64,000 bases of DNA, taken from the NCBI GenBank assembly GCA_033763775.1, contig JANRJW010000010.1, positions 1 to 64,000 on the forward strand, read 5' to 3'. The notes under the pieces are model-generated. The model saw only the letters and a program-made list of their open reading frames with translations. It did no database searches and had not been told where the DNA came from. The stretch comes from JAJTHB01 sp033763775 (lineage in GTDB: Bacteria > Pseudomonadota > Alphaproteobacteria > Rickettsiales > SXRF01). Below are positions 40,245-50,043 of the stretch, piece after piece; position 1 is the first letter of the stretch; each line of letters starts with the position of its first letter. The position numbers and the translations under genes are program-made.

Positions 40245-43200
40245 GATTTTGCCATCATGGATTCGTACAGATCGAGGTGCGCTTCGGCATGCGTTATAAA
40301 ATCGTGATTTGCGTCAATATGCTCTAGCGCTGCTTTGCCGAGCGAAGCGCGCAACGCAGAATCGCCCAGCAGACGCGCAATCGCATCGGCAAGCGCCTGC
40401 GCATCGTTTTGCGGCACCACCAGACAGGCACCCGGCGCGCCGGCGGTTTCCGGTAGCGCGGTGCCTTGTGCCACAATCACCGACGCCGCGCAGGCCTGCG
40501 CTTCAATCGCCATGATGCCGAATGCTTCCGCACTCGATGGCATGAGAAATACGTCGGTTGCGCTGTGTGCAAGTGCCATAAGTTCCTGATCTTCTGTCCA
40601 GCCCAGCTCGATGAATTGGTATTTATTTCTGAGCGAATCCAGACCGCTCTTTTCCTGAAATGTCAACAGGTACGTCGGCTTTTGTAGCGATAGGCGCCTG
40701 AGTGCCTCTTCAATCATTTCCATGCCCTTGAAGTTTTTAGCAAACGGGACAGAGCGGAAACTGATAACATGTGCATCTTCAGCAATGCCAAACGATGCCC
40801 GTGCTGCTTTTTTGTCACGCGGAGAAAAGATGGTGCGCATGGTGCCAAAAGGAATGCGCGTGCGTGGTAATTCTTTCAGTATCGGGCTTTGGCTTACGGC
40901 CTCGTCCATCCAGCTGGAGGCCACAACAAGCTGCGGCCTGATCTGGCGGAAGAGTTTTTCCTTACTGCGATAGAGCGCCGCTGTCGTATCGCGGCTGATG
41001 GAAAACGGAATATCAAAATCCGGACACTCGCCGCAGCCAGACTGCCAGCGCGAGCAGCCCAGTGAGTAGACGCAGTGGCCGGTGAACATGTACATATCGT
41101 GGATCGTCCATACCACCCGTCTGCCAGCAAGCAGGCGGGCAAGTGATGACCACGAGGCAAATGAGGAAGCATGCGTCAGCTGCATGTGGATAATATCCGC
41201 CTGCTCAAATGCGGGATGCTGAGCCAGCCTGCCAGACAGCAGCCCGAACTGGTGATGCAGCGATAATCGCCGCTCCAGCCTGACCGCGAACTCATTGGCA
41301 ATGCCGTGAAGCCCGCCACCCAGCTCGTGGGTGCCGGGCGCATCGGCGCGCTGGCGATGAACCATCAGCGTGGAATCAAGCCCGCGTGCCCGATAATATT
41401 GGTGCAGGAGCATGCCATTGGCTTGTGCGCCGGGTTGATCCACGCTGGTAATCTGGACGATTCTCAGTGGCCGCCGCACCGCCACTTTCTGCTTGCTGAC
41501 AGCAATCATGCCTTGCATCTGGCGAATAGCGCGATCGGTGTCCAGCGCGTCTTTAAGCATGGCCACGGCAGTGCGCGGATCAAAATCACGCGCGGCGCAG
41601 GCCAGCGCATTGCTGGCCGCTTGTGTAAGCCATGCGGGGTCCGCAAGATAGGGTGCGAGTGCCGCAGCGATGGCTTCAGGATCATGGCTATCACAAACGA
41701 TACCGCAGCCATGCTCGATCACATAGCGCGCTGCGTAGGATTCTCTGGGCGCCAGCACCAGCACCGGCTTTCCTGCAGCAAGATAATCAGCCAGTTTCGC
41801 CGTGGCAGAGCTATTGACCAGCGTGCGGCTATCGATATCCAGCGACAGGCAGATCACCGCAATATCAACGCCCGCGAGAATGGAGGGCACCAGCGCTGGC
41901 TGTGCATAGCCGCAGAGCCGCACCTGCGATCCGCCAAACCCCATCTCCGTGAGACGTTCTTTGGCAATGCCGCTATAAATATGCAGCTGTGGGCGATGAT
42001 CGACAAGCAGCTCCAGCGCGCGGGCAAGGCTTCGCATCAGCCGCTCGTTGAGATGATAGATGGAGCCAGTAAAGGCAAGTACTGGAGCGCGGCCAGCAGA
42101 TGGCGCCGGATGCACGGGTGGCTTGCCATCGCTCGGGTTAGGAACAATGTAAATGCTCGCGGAAGGAAAACGGCCGCGTAAAACCTTTCCCAGCTCCGCG
42201 CAGGGCACAATAAAGCCCGTCATGCGCGTTGCCATCAGCCGCTCGTTGAAGGCGGCAAGGCGCATCACCTGAGGCGATGCCCACCATTGATGCACATAAT
42301 CGTCAAACTGATAGAAGTAAAAACGCGCCCTAGCAGCACGTGCAACCAGCCATGAAACAAGCGGTAATGTCACATCGGCCGAGCAGGCGATCACCACCTC
42401 TGGCCGCTGGCGTGCCACATAGCGTGCCAGCTGTGATAGCTGAAAGAGCGATGCTTTGAGGCGCGCCCAGCTTCCCTGCGCCTGAGCAACCTGCGGCAGA
42501 AATAGATAGTGGCTTTCTGCAGGTGAGCCTGCGGCGCGCTGAGTTGAGGCAATGCGAATAGGCACGTCCTTCATATGCTCAAACAATCGCCCGAGCACCA
42601 CTGCCTGCCCAGAAAAATCCGGCGGGAAAGAGGGGCCTGTAAAGAGCACCGCCGAAGATGATTCCCTGTCCTTGCCACGAAAATAACGCCATCTTAACGC
42701 AGCAATGACCAGATGACAGCCAAGCTGCCTGACCAAGGCGCGCCGCGCTGCTGCGGCCAGCAGCCGATTGATTGGCAGCAGTCTGGCCAGTTGTTTGAAG
42801 CTTGAAATAATGGCATTCTTGATCATCACGGGTAAACAGATGAGACCATAATAAAGCGCGCGTGCGGCAAACAACGCGCGTGCGCGGCGCGACCGGCCAG
42901 TATAAGCCATCAGAATCAAAACATGGGTAATAAAAAGTGTGTAAGACCGGCCACGTTTCAATTCGTCCGGGTAGGCATGGCTGCTTGTGATGCGGCGCAC
43001 CATATCAGAAAGACTTCCCGCCATCGGCATGCCTTGCGCCTTGCACGATAGGGAATCTGGGTGTTCACGATGGGTGGCTAGCACCTGCGGTATTCGTTGA
43101 AGGCGGGTGGTGAGTGCCGTGCGATAAATCAAATCAATGTCGGCGCCGCAGTATATTGCCTCATTTCTGTAGCCCAGCTGCTCATACAGGGCTCGATGCA

Positions 43201-43681
43201 CCAGCATGCCCGGGCCGATTGTGCAGCTGAAGTTGTTACAGCCATGATGCGGCAGCATGCTGAAAATATCATAATCAGGTTGCTTGACCACCTCAACAAT
43301 GCACCCTTTGGCATCAATCCTCAGCCAATCGGGATAAAAGAGCTTCGCATCGGGATGATTCTGGATGGCTGCGCGCATGGCCGAAAGCCAGCCAGGAAGC
43401 AATGGATCGTCAGAATTAACAATCGCAATCCACTCCCCCCTGGCCAGCTTGATGCCACGATTAACCGTGATGGTCTCGCCGACATTCTCGTGAAAATGAT
43501 AAGTCAGCCGTGAGCGATAAGGTTCTATGGCTATGCGTGTCTCATCGGTTGAGCCGTCATCAAGTATCACATACTCAATCCCGCCATCATCCTGCGCCAA
43601 CACCGATTCAATCGTTTCTTTAAGAAGCGAAGCGCGGTTGTAGGTTGGGGTGAGGATGGAGATAAGTTGAGGTGTTGCCAT
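40241..43681 (-). CDS. Three-domain glycosyltransferase (GT2 + GT4 + GT4)
   Basis: The protein of 1146 residues contains three catalytic modules. Residues 1-210 are a GT2 domain (LISILTPTYNRASLLKET, VNSDDPLLPGW). Residues 335-745 are a GT4 domain (FTGPSFPPDFSGQA, then FTGSIYHLNERL and ATAKLADYLAAGKPVLVLA). Residues 770-1146 form a second GT4 (RIVQITSVDQPGAQANGML, TIHDMYMFTGHC, a Cys-rich GCSRWQSGCGECP and MPSSAEAFGIMAIEAQA). It probably assembles three consecutive linkages. I prefer the ATG at 43681; the frame opens 11 codons earlier only with a TTG. It overlaps the SGNH gene by ATGA. Confidence 0.85.
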   Translation of the reverse strand: MATPQLISILTPTYNRASLLKETIESVLAQDDGGIEYVILDDGSTDETRIAIEPYRSRLTYHFHENVGETITVNRGIKLARGEWIAIVNSDDPLLPGWLSAMRAAIQNHPDAKLFYPDWLRIDAKGCIVEVVKQPDYDIFSMLPHHGCNNFSCTIGPGMLVHRALYEQLGYRNEAIYCGADIDLIYRTALTTRLQRIPQVLATHREHPDSLSCKAQGMPMAGSLSDMVRRITSSHAYPDELKRGRSYTLFITHVLILMAYTGRSRRARALFAARALYYGLICLPVMIKNAIISSFKQLARLLPINRLLAAAARRALVRQLGCHLVIAALRWRYFRGKDRESSSAVLFTGPSFPPDFSGQAVVLGRLFEHMKDVPIRIASTQRAAGSPAESHYLFLPQVAQAQGSWARLKASLFQLSQLARYVARQRPEVVIACSADVTLPLVSWLVARAARARFYFYQFDDYVHQWWASPQVMRLAAFNERLMATRMTGFIVPCAELGKVLRGRFPSASIYIVPNPSDGKPPVHPAPSAGRAPVLAFTGSIYHLNERLMRSLARALELLVDHRPQLHIYSGIAKERLTEMGFGGSQVRLCGYAQPALVPSILAGVDIAVICLSLDIDSRTLVNSSATAKLADYLAAGKPVLVLAPRESYAARYVIEHGCGIVCDSHDPEAIAAALAPYLADPAWLTQAASNALACAARDFDPRTAVAMLKDALDTDRAIRQMQGMIAVSKQKVAVRRPLRIVQITSVDQPGAQANGMLLHQYYRARGLDSTLMVHRQRADAPGTHELGGGLHGIANEFAVRLERRLSLHHQFGLLSGRLAQHPAFEQADIIHMQLTHASSFASWSSLARLLAGRRVVWTIHDMYMFTGHCVYSLGCSRWQSGCGECPDFDIPFSISRDTTAALYRSKEKLFRQIRPQLVVASSWMDEAVSQSPILKELPRTRIPFGTMRTIFSPRDKKAARASFGIAEDAHVISFRSVPFAKNFKGMEMIEEALRRLSLQKPTYLLTFQEKSGLDSLRNKYQFIELGWTEDQELMALAHSATDVFLMPSSAEAFGIMAIEAQACAASVIVAQGTALPETAGAPGACLVVPQNDAQALADAIARLLGDSALRASLGKAALEHIDANHDFITHAEAHLDLYESMMAKS

Positions 43682-43808
43682 GGCCTGTAACGGTGTTGCG
43701 CCAGCTTTTGGCAATCGCTGCGCGTATGAGAAAATTTTTTATGACTTTAATTGCCTGTTACGTCAAACCTTTTGCCGTTATCAGTAGTCTGCTGGTTATT
43801 CCCACGAG

Positions 43809-45110
43809 CTAGACCGCGGGTCTGTACGTTACGCGGATATCCGGCAGCGGGGTGATCATCTGGCCGCCTGCTTTTAAGAAGCCATGGCACTTAGCGGCGA
43901 TTTCATTGAAATAACCCCAGGCAAATACCAGCATGTAGTCCGGCTGGTCACTTACCAGCTTGTCATTGGGCTGAATCAGGAAATGTGAGCCGGGTGTGTA
44001 ATAACCCCATTTGGCGGGGGCGTCGTCAATCATATACTCCATGTGATCATGGGTGATGCCACAATATTGAATAATTGTATTAGCGCGGCCGGAAGCGCCA
44101 TAGCCCACCACGCGCTTGCCCTGACGGCGCAGCGATGAAAGCAGCGACATCAGCTCATCGCGGCGCTGGTTGATGGTTTGCGCAAATCCAACATACGTTT
44201 CCACCTTATCATAGCCCGCTTTTCGCTCCTGCTCGAGCAGGGAGCTGACGCGCGATGAAATCTGTTTCGCATGGCGGCTTTTGGCATGGCAGACATGGTA
44301 ACGCATCGAGCCGGCGTGAATGGGGATGGGCTTAACATCAAACACCACCATGTCAAAGCGCTTGAAGTGGTTGATCAGCGCAATCAACGAATAGTAGTAG
44401 AGATGCTCATGATAAATCATATCATATTGAAGGCCGCCAAGAATCTTGCCCAGATAATGAACTTCAAACACAAACACGCCATCATCTTTGAGCAGGTCTT
44501 TCACGCCCTGCGTCACATCACGAATATCAGGAATATGTGCATACACATTATTCGCGACAATCATGTCTGCTTTGCCATGGCTATCGCGAATCTGGGCGGC
44601 CACGCGGCTGCCGAAAAAGTCGTTTACCAGCGTAATACGATCATCATTGATTGTTTCCAGAATGTTGGTGGCGGGATCCACACCGATGACGGTATGCACC
44701 CCCTGATTAGCCAGTGGCTTCAGCAGAATGCCATCATTGCAGCCGATTTCCACAACGGTGGCATGCTCGGGGTCAAGGAAGCGTGACACACATTCTGTCG
44801 CATAATCGCCAAAATGTTCGCGCAGGCTCGAAATTGCAGAGGAGAAATAAAAATAGTTTTTAAAAAGCACTGCTGGATCAACGATATCCAGCAGTTGCAC
44901 CATGCTGCATTGCTGGCAGAAATAAAGCTCCATCGGAAATTTTTCTTCCGACGCAAATTGCGGCTCTTTGAGAAAACCGCCGGCCAGTGCCACATCACCA
45001 AAATCCATGATGGATACGAGATCCCGGCTTTCGCAGAAAGCGCAGTGGCTGCGTTTATGGTAGCTGGCAGGCAGTGCCCGTGCAGAATGGGAAGTAGGGT
45101 AGGACATCAT
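43809..45110 (-). CDS. C-methyltransferase-like protein with N-terminal zinc-binding domain
   Basis: The 433-residue protein has the Methyltransf_13 zinc module (CAFCESRD, YFCQQCSMVQ), the methyltransferase core VVEIGCNDGILLKPLA with VIGVDPATNI, the EVHYL..YDMIYHEHLYYYS block and a C-terminal domain with VVGYGASGRANTIIQYCGI and PDYMLVFAWGYFNEI. This is the layout of NDP-sugar C-3 methyltransferases such as TylC3/NovU relatives, which suggests a branched-chain sugar. It shares ATGA with the upstream GT2 gene, which fixes the start. A 127-base gap follows before the triple transferase. Confidence 0.88.
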   Translation of the reverse strand: MMSYPTSHSARALPASYHKRSHCAFCESRDLVSIMDFGDVALAGGFLKEPQFASEEKFPMELYFCQQCSMVQLLDIVDPAVLFKNYFYFSSAISSLREHFGDYATECVSRFLDPEHATVVEIGCNDGILLKPLANQGVHTVIGVDPATNILETINDDRITLVNDFFGSRVAAQIRDSHGKADMIVANNVYAHIPDIRDVTQGVKDLLKDDGVFVFEVHYLGKILGGLQYDMIYHEHLYYYSLIALINHFKRFDMVVFDVKPIPIHAGSMRYHVCHAKSRHAKQISSRVSSLLEQERKAGYDKVETYVGFAQTINQRRDELMSLLSSLRRQGKRVVGYGASGRANTIIQYCGITHDHMEYMIDDAPAKWGYYTPGSHFLIQPNDKLVSDQPDYMLVFAWGYFNEIAAKCHGFLKAGGQMITPLPDIRVTYRPAV

Positions 45111-45823
45111 GATTTTCCAAATAAATGCTTCAGATAGCTGTAATAGACTTTCCACGAATAGACAAATTTTGATCGCGAGTCACCCGTTCTGACAGTGAGC
45201 GTGTAAGGCACTTCTGTAAACCGGCAGCCAGCGCGCTTAGCACTTACCACTTCCTCAATCAACATGGAAAAGCCACGCTCACTGGTGGTAATGCGATCAG
45301 CATAGCTGGTGCGGATGGCACGAAATCCATTCGTATAGTCGGTGATTGGAAGACGCAGAATGATACGTGCCAGCACATTACCAAAATAGGAGGGGAGATA
45401 ACGCCCCCACGGCACACCCACGGTTTTGCCGCCCAGCGCATAGCGTGTGGCCTTAATGAAGTCAAAGCCGTCCCGCATGGCAGGGAAGAATGATGCAATA
45501 TAAACAGGATCTTGCGTGCCATCGCCATCCATTACCAGCGCATAATCAACCCCGATTCTGGCGGCTTCGGTAATGCCGCTGCGGCAGGCCTGCCCATAGC
45601 CCGCGTTGGCTGGATGCGTGACGATAACCAGTCTCGGGCATGCAGATTTAAGCTGCTCAAGGATAGTGGCTGTTTGATCCCGGCTGCCGTCATTAACGGC
45701 AATAATCGGCGCGGCAATCTGCTGCGAATCAAGAAAAGTCGCGATGCGCCGGATACAGCTTTCGATAATATCTTCTTCGTTATAAACTGGCAGAATGACT
45801 GCAAAACTAGCTGGCGCTTGCAT
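45107..45823 (-). CDS. GT2 polyprenyl-phosphate glycosyltransferase (DPM-like)
   Basis: The 238-residue protein starts AVILPVYNEEDIIESC, has NDGSRDQT, HPANAGYGQACRSGI, the metal site VMDGDGTQDP and a TDYTNGFRAIR block, which mark the dolichol-phosphate-mannose-synthase-like branch of GT2. It lacks C-terminal membrane helices. It probably loads a sugar on undecaprenyl phosphate for the GT39 enzyme encoded at the other end of the same run. It is the first gene of the minus-strand run; a GATAAT box lies five bases before the ATG, with no clear ribosome-binding site. Confidence 0.85.
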   Translation of the reverse strand: MQAPASFAVILPVYNEEDIIESCIRRIATFLDSQQIAAPIIAVNDGSRDQTATILEQLKSACPRLVIVTHPANAGYGQACRSGITEAARIGVDYALVMDGDGTQDPVYIASFFPAMRDGFDFIKATRYALGGKTVGVPWGRYLPSYFGNVLARIILRLPITDYTNGFRAIRTSYADRITTSERGFSMLIEEVVSAKRAGCRFTEVPYTLTVRTGDSRSKFVYSWKVYYSYLKHLFGKS

Positions 45824-45890
45824 ACCGTATTATCCTATAAAATCAGCTGAATCATAAACCAACAACCGTAGATGTGAAGGCAAAGTTTGC

Positions 45891-46850
45891 ATGCCCCCCC
45901 GTTTCGTGCTTGCCGTGAAAGTGATACTGGCCTGTGGGCTGCTGTTGTGGCTGGTAAAAAGCGACCTGCTGAGCATGCAGGCGCTCGAGATTTTTTATGA
46001 GCGCCCGGGCGTTGTGGCGGCGATCATGGGTTTCATGCTGCTCAATGTACTGCTGGTAACATGGCGCTGGCGCCTACTTCTTTCAATGTTTCATCTACAA
46101 GGCGCGCCCGGACTGCTTTTTCATATCAATCTCATAGGCCTGTTTGGTAATATATTTCTGCCCGGCGGCGCAGGCGGCGATGCGCTGAGGGCGTACTACC
46201 TCTCGCGGCATATTCCAAAATCGCTGACTAAAATTCTGCTGTCGCTCATTCTTGATCGGCTGGTGGGGCTGCTGGCACTGGTGTTTCTGGCGGTGGTGGC
46301 GCTTTTCTGGCTGATGATGCATGGGCAGATGCCCGCGCGGCTCGCACTCTTTTCGCAGATGGTGGTGTGGTTATTTATCGCAGGTATGATGGCTTTTGTG
46401 GCGGGTATGATCATGATTTTACCGCTTCAGCGAGTCGTGCGCCGTTTCTATCGCCGCCGCCGGACTGCTTTCTGGCGGCGCCTGCTGCAATTATTTGGCG
46501 TGCTGCGCATGGTGCGTGCGTCTTACTGGCGTATTCTGCTTTGTATGGCCGTGTCGCTACCGGTGCATGGGCTAACACTGTTAGGTTTTGCCATGCTGGC
46601 GCACTCCATGGATATCGGCAATTTGAGCGCTGCCGCCTATGCGGTGAGCGTGTGCTTTGCCATGCTGGCCAATGCGGTACCCATCACGCCGGGCGGCATT
46701 GGCGTGGGTGAGGGTGCTTTTGCTTATTTTGGTCATGCCTTGTCCAGTGAAAATGCCGAGTACGCGACGGTATTTCTTGCTTATCGGTGCATTATTGTAT
46801 TGTTCAGTCTGAGCGGGCTGTGGAGTTTTCTGCGCTGGCGGCGCAGTTAG
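45891..46850 (+). CDS. Flippase-like lysylphosphatidylglycerol synthase TM-domain protein (UPF0104)
   Basis: The 319-residue protein has about eight membrane helices and the UPF0104 features TWRWRLLLS, GLFGNIFLPGGAGGDALRAYYL and the C-terminal NAVPITPGGIGVGEGAFAYF. Proteins of this group act in lipid-linked glycan pathways, possibly as flippases or regulators of synthases. It is divergent from the DPM-like gene, 67 bases away, which fits a role with the polyprenyl-phosphate sugar. It ends just before the initiator tRNA gene on the other strand. Confidence 0.85.
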   Translation: MPPRFVLAVKVILACGLLLWLVKSDLLSMQALEIFYERPGVVAAIMGFMLLNVLLVTWRWRLLLSMFHLQGAPGLLFHINLIGLFGNIFLPGGAGGDALRAYYLSRHIPKSLTKILLSLILDRLVGLLALVFLAVVALFWLMMHGQMPARLALFSQMVVWLFIAGMMAFVAGMIMILPLQRVVRRFYRRRRTAFWRRLLQLFGVLRMVRASYWRILLCMAVSLPVHGLTLLGFAMLAHSMDIGNLSAAAYAVSVCFAMLANAVPITPGGIGVGEGAFAYFGHALSSENAEYATVFLAYRCIIVLFSLSGLWSFLRWRRS

Positions 46851-46868
46851 CGGGGCACATGCTTAGGT

Positions 46869-46945
46869 TGGTTGCGGGGGCCGGATTTGAACCGACGACC
46901 TTTAGGTTATGAGCCTAACGAGCTACCGGGCTGCTCCACCCCGCG
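46869..46945 (-). tRNA. Initiator tRNA-Met (CAU)
   Basis: The minus strand reads CGCGGGGTGGAGCAGCC at the 5' end and CCCCGCA-A-CCA at the 3' end. The unpaired C1-A72, the three G:C pairs before the CTCATAA anticodon loop and the encoded CCA identify a formyl-methionine initiator. Confidence 0.97.
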
Positions 46946-46949
46946 TCAC

Positions 46950-47263
46950 CAAGTAAAAAACAGAATCAATCTGTTTTTGACTGCCAATCTGGAGAACAGT
47001 CCAGACAACTCAGCAGGAGGCAGGTTTATACACCAATGGTAGAGAAATACAAGCTTTCGCTACTCATGGCGCTCAAATTCGTTGATTTAGGCGACTTTTC
47101 AAGCGACTTATGGTAAATATTGTGAATATACAGATTCTTGGCCGGAGGTGTCTTTAACTCATGCCTGATAAGAATTAACTGGAAATTACCTTATTTATCA
47201 CTGAATATTAATATTAATCCAGCACACTGAACTTATTTTCATCAGTTTAAGCAATAAAGACGC
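46950..47263. other. Intergenic region before the sensor kinase
   Basis: About 310 bases hold no convincing gene. A palindromic AATATTAATATT run lies 50 bases before the kinase start, and GTAAATATT/AATATAC occurs near 47114. The region presumably carries the tRNA-fMet promoter (minus) and the kinase promoter (plus), but I can place neither with confidence. Confidence 0.4.
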
Positions 47264-48946
47264 ATGACCAGCTCGTACATAGCTTATTCCAAAGTACCGC
47301 GTATCGGGAAGCTGATCCTGATTGCGGCGCTTGGCATTGTGCTGTTTTTTTTCGTGGTGATGTATCAAAGCCTTGCTGCCTACAAGCAGGCTATTCAGGA
47401 AGGCGAGGATAAGGCGTTGCGCCTGACGCACATTCTGGCGGATCATGTTGAGCTGACACTACTTGGCGTAGATTTATCGCTGCGCCGCGCCATTGAGCGG
47501 CAATACTTCAATACGCTATTTGGCAACAACCTGCCGCAATATACCGAGCAGAATTTCAAAGTATGGCTCGGTGAAACACCACAGATTGTGGCGCTTGCTC
47601 TGATTGATGATGCCGGTGTGGTGGAGGTGGCGGCGCATAAGAAAAATTATGATCACTGGCTAGATTACCATAAAACCATGGTAGGGCAGCGCTTGTTTGA
47701 TCACATGCGCGAGGCGGATGACACCTATGTGTTTATCGGCAAACACGTAACCGAGGGCGGCGGTTCGCTGATTATTATGAGCCGTCGCTATAATAAGCTC
47801 AACGGCGAATTTGGCGGCATTGTGGTGGCGGCAATTAATCCTGATTATTTCGTGGATTTTTATCATTCTGTATCCTCGGGCGAGCGCAAATTCATGGCAC
47901 TCATGCTGGAGGACGGCTCTATTCTTGCCTCCGGCCCAACCGATAATCCCGACTATGAGAAACTTACCCAGCAACAGGTTTCTGCCGGTGGCGGCTATGC
48001 GCGCGTGGAGGGTGATGATCTGAAAATTGTCGCGGCAACCAAGGTGAAAAATATGCCTGTATCGGCTTCTGTGGTGATTTCTGAGGAAAGTTTTTTGGAA
48101 AGCTGGCGCCAGTCGCGCGTCAAGGATGTAGGCTTTCTGTTGCTGTTTACGGTGTTTGGATCGATTTTATCATTATTTGCGATGGCGATGGCGCGGCAGA
48201 TTTCGCGCGTGGAAGAATCCGAAGCGGCGGCGATTCTTGCCAGCCAGGCAAAATCAGAGTTTCTGGCGAATATGTCGCACGAGCTGCGCACGCCGCTCAA
48301 TGCCATCATCGGCTTTTCCGAGATGATCAATTCCGGCTATTTCGGCCCACTGAATGCCAAACAGAAAGAGCGCATCCACGACATCAACCTGTGCGGCAGC
48401 CACCTGCTGCAGCTGATTACCGACATTCTGGAATTTTCCAAAGGCGAAGCAGGAAAGCTGGAGCTGGCAGAAGAGCGCATGGATATGGCGGATATTATTC
48501 AGGAAAGTGTGCGCATTGTCGGCGGTAAAATTAAAGGTAAAAATATCAGCCTGGTGGCCGCGACCGAGCCTGGCCTGCCGCACCTGATGGCCGATAAGCG
48601 AAAAATCCGCCAGATTCTGATCAACCTGCTGTCCAATGCCGTGAAATTCACACCCGAGGGTGGCACTATTACCGTGTCGGCTAAGCAGGACGCGCAGCAC
48701 AACATGATCCTGACAGTGGCAGATACCGGCATCGGCATCGCCGAGGCGGATATTGCCAAGGCACTATCAGTCTTTGGTCAGGTGCATCGCAGCAAGAGCC
48801 ACGAAGGCACCGGCCTTGGCTTGCCGCTATGTAAAATGTATGCCGAGCTGCATGATGGCACCCTGCAGCTTTCCAGCAAGCTGGGCGAGGGGACAATGGT
48901 GAAGGTCATGTTCCCGAAAGAGCGTGTGCTGCTTGCGAAAGCCTAA
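47264..48946 (+). CDS. Membrane-bound sensor histidine kinase
   Basis: The 560-residue protein has a membrane helix at about 18-38, a periplasmic sensing region of about 240 residues that looks like a dCache domain (ALALIDDAGVVEVAAHKK, IMSRRYNKLNGEFGGIVVA), a second helix near 285-305 and a cytoplasmic kinase. The phosphorylated His339 lies in NMSHELRTPLNAIIGFSEM. N-box LINLLSNAVKF, DTGIGI and GTGLGLPL follow, as in PleC/DivJ-type alphaproteobacterial kinases. There is no receiver domain and no response regulator gene nearby, so it is an orphan. It ends inside the stop of the convergent dapB gene. Confidence 0.93.
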   Translation: MTSSYIAYSKVPRIGKLILIAALGIVLFFFVVMYQSLAAYKQAIQEGEDKALRLTHILADHVELTLLGVDLSLRRAIERQYFNTLFGNNLPQYTEQNFKVWLGETPQIVALALIDDAGVVEVAAHKKNYDHWLDYHKTMVGQRLFDHMREADDTYVFIGKHVTEGGGSLIIMSRRYNKLNGEFGGIVVAAINPDYFVDFYHSVSSGERKFMALMLEDGSILASGPTDNPDYEKLTQQQVSAGGGYARVEGDDLKIVAATKVKNMPVSASVVISEESFLESWRQSRVKDVGFLLLFTVFGSILSLFAMAMARQISRVEESEAAAILASQAKSEFLANMSHELRTPLNAIIGFSEMINSGYFGPLNAKQKERIHDINLCGSHLLQLITDILEFSKGEAGKLELAEERMDMADIIQESVRIVGGKIKGKNISLVAATEPGLPHLMADKRKIRQILINLLSNAVKFTPEGGTITVSAKQDAQHNMILTVADTGIGIAEADIAKALSVFGQVHRSKSHEGTGLGLPLCKMYAELHDGTLQLSSKLGEGTMVKVMFPKERVLLAKA

Positions 48947-49710
48947 AATCCCAGCACGTCGCGCATGGAATAAAGTCCGGGCTTTTGGTCTTTTGCCCAG
49001 AGCCCGGCCGCCAGCGCTCCGCTGGCATAGATGGTGCGGTCAAAGCCCTGATGGCTAAGCGTGATGGTCTCGCCCGGGCCGGCCAGCATCACATCGTGAA
49101 TGCCCACCACATCGCCGCCGCGAGCCACCGAAAAACCAATATCACCGCGCCTGCGCTCACCATCGCGATCCAGCTTTTTCTTGCTCTCAAAATCAACGCC
49201 GCGGCCTGTTGCTGCCGCGCGGCCAAGCATCAGCGCTGTGCCGCTGGGCGCGTCTTTTTTGTGCTTATGGTGCATTTCAAACAGCTCGATATCGTAACGA
49301 TCATCCAGCGCTTTCGCGGCCTGCTCCACCAGTGCGGCAAGCAGATTCACCCCGAGTGAAAAATTCCCCGATTGCACGATGCGGGCGCGCGCAGAAAGCT
49401 CAGCAATTTTTTTCTGCTCGCTATCTGAAAAGCCGGTGGTGCCGATGATATGAACCGCGCCTTTCGCCGCCGCTGCCTCGGCAAGAGCAAGGGAAGAGGC
49501 GGGCGCGGTAAAATCAATCACCGCGTCCGCTTTTTCCAGCAGCGCCTGCGGCGTTATCACCACAGCAACGGAGGCATCGATTTTCAATGAAGAGGCCGCT
49601 TCGGGGCGCTCGCTTACGGCCACGAGTTTAAAACGCGCATCAGCCAGCGCCGCGGCGATCAGCGTCTGTCCCATGCGCCCGGCGGCGCCGCTTATGGCAA
49701 GTGTCAGCAT
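48943..49710 (-). CDS. dapB: 4-hydroxy-tetrahydrodipicolinate reductase
   Basis: The 255-residue enzyme reduces hydroxy-tetrahydrodipicolinate with NAD(P)H on the way to lysine and diaminopimelate. It starts LTLAISGAAGRMGQTLI (nucleotide-binding) and has the catalytic His/Lys block EMHHKHKKDAPSGTAL. IIGTTGFSDSEQKKI and QSGNFSLGVNLL are also standard. It follows the SugE-type gene on the same strand after three bases, so it is likely cotranscribed with it and with dnaJ. Its end overlaps the kinase end by four bases. Confidence 0.95.
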   Translation of the reverse strand: MLTLAISGAAGRMGQTLIAAALADARFKLVAVSERPEAASSLKIDASVAVVITPQALLEKADAVIDFTAPASSLALAEAAAAKGAVHIIGTTGFSDSEQKKIAELSARARIVQSGNFSLGVNLLAALVEQAAKALDDRYDIELFEMHHKHKKDAPSGTALMLGRAAATGRGVDFESKKKLDRDGERRRGDIGFSVARGGDVVGIHDVMLAGPGETITLSHQGFDRTIYASGALAAGLWAKDQKPGLYSMRDVLGF

Positions 49711-49713
49711 AGC

Positions 49714-50043
49714 TTATTGTTTTATCTCAATGAGCTTCAGTCCTACCACACCGGCGACAATCAGCGCAATGCAAACAAGGCGCAGCATCGTGGCGGGTTC
49801 TTTAAACAGCACCATGCTCACCAGCGCCACGCCGGACGCGCCAATGCCCACCCATACGGCGTAGGCGGTGCCTACCGGAATCACCTTGATCGCCTGCGCG
49901 AGCAGGTAAAAGCTCGCCACCATCGTCGCGCCGGTTGCAAGGCTCGGCCAGAGTTTGGTAAAACCTTCGGTATATTTAATGCCAATCGCCCAGACGATTT
50001 CGAGCAGGCCTGCCAGCACAAGATAAAGCCACGCAGTGCTCAT
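49714..50043 (-). CDS. sugE: SMR-family exporter, SugE/Gdx (guanidinium) type
   Basis: The 109-residue protein has four membrane helices and the SugE-type pattern with the essential Glu in LAGLLEIVWAIGIKYTEGFTK and GTAYAVWVGIGASGVAL. This branch of the small multidrug resistance family exports guanidinium ions in exchange for protons. It is encoded between dnaJ and dapB with an ATGA overlap to dnaJ, so it should be expressed with the chaperone genes. No guanidine riboswitch is visible upstream. Whether it is really Gdx or a broader exporter cannot be told without testing. Confidence 0.9.
   Translation of the reverse strand: MSTAWLYLVLAGLLEIVWAIGIKYTEGFTKLWPSLATGATMVASFYLLAQAIKVIPVGTAYAVWVGIGASGVALVSMVLFKEPATMLRLVCIALIVAGVVGLKLIEIKQ

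Noticed and set aside
41306..42181. 291-codon plus-strand frame
   Set aside because: Antisense to the three-domain glycosyltransferase, which carries clear motifs in its own frame.
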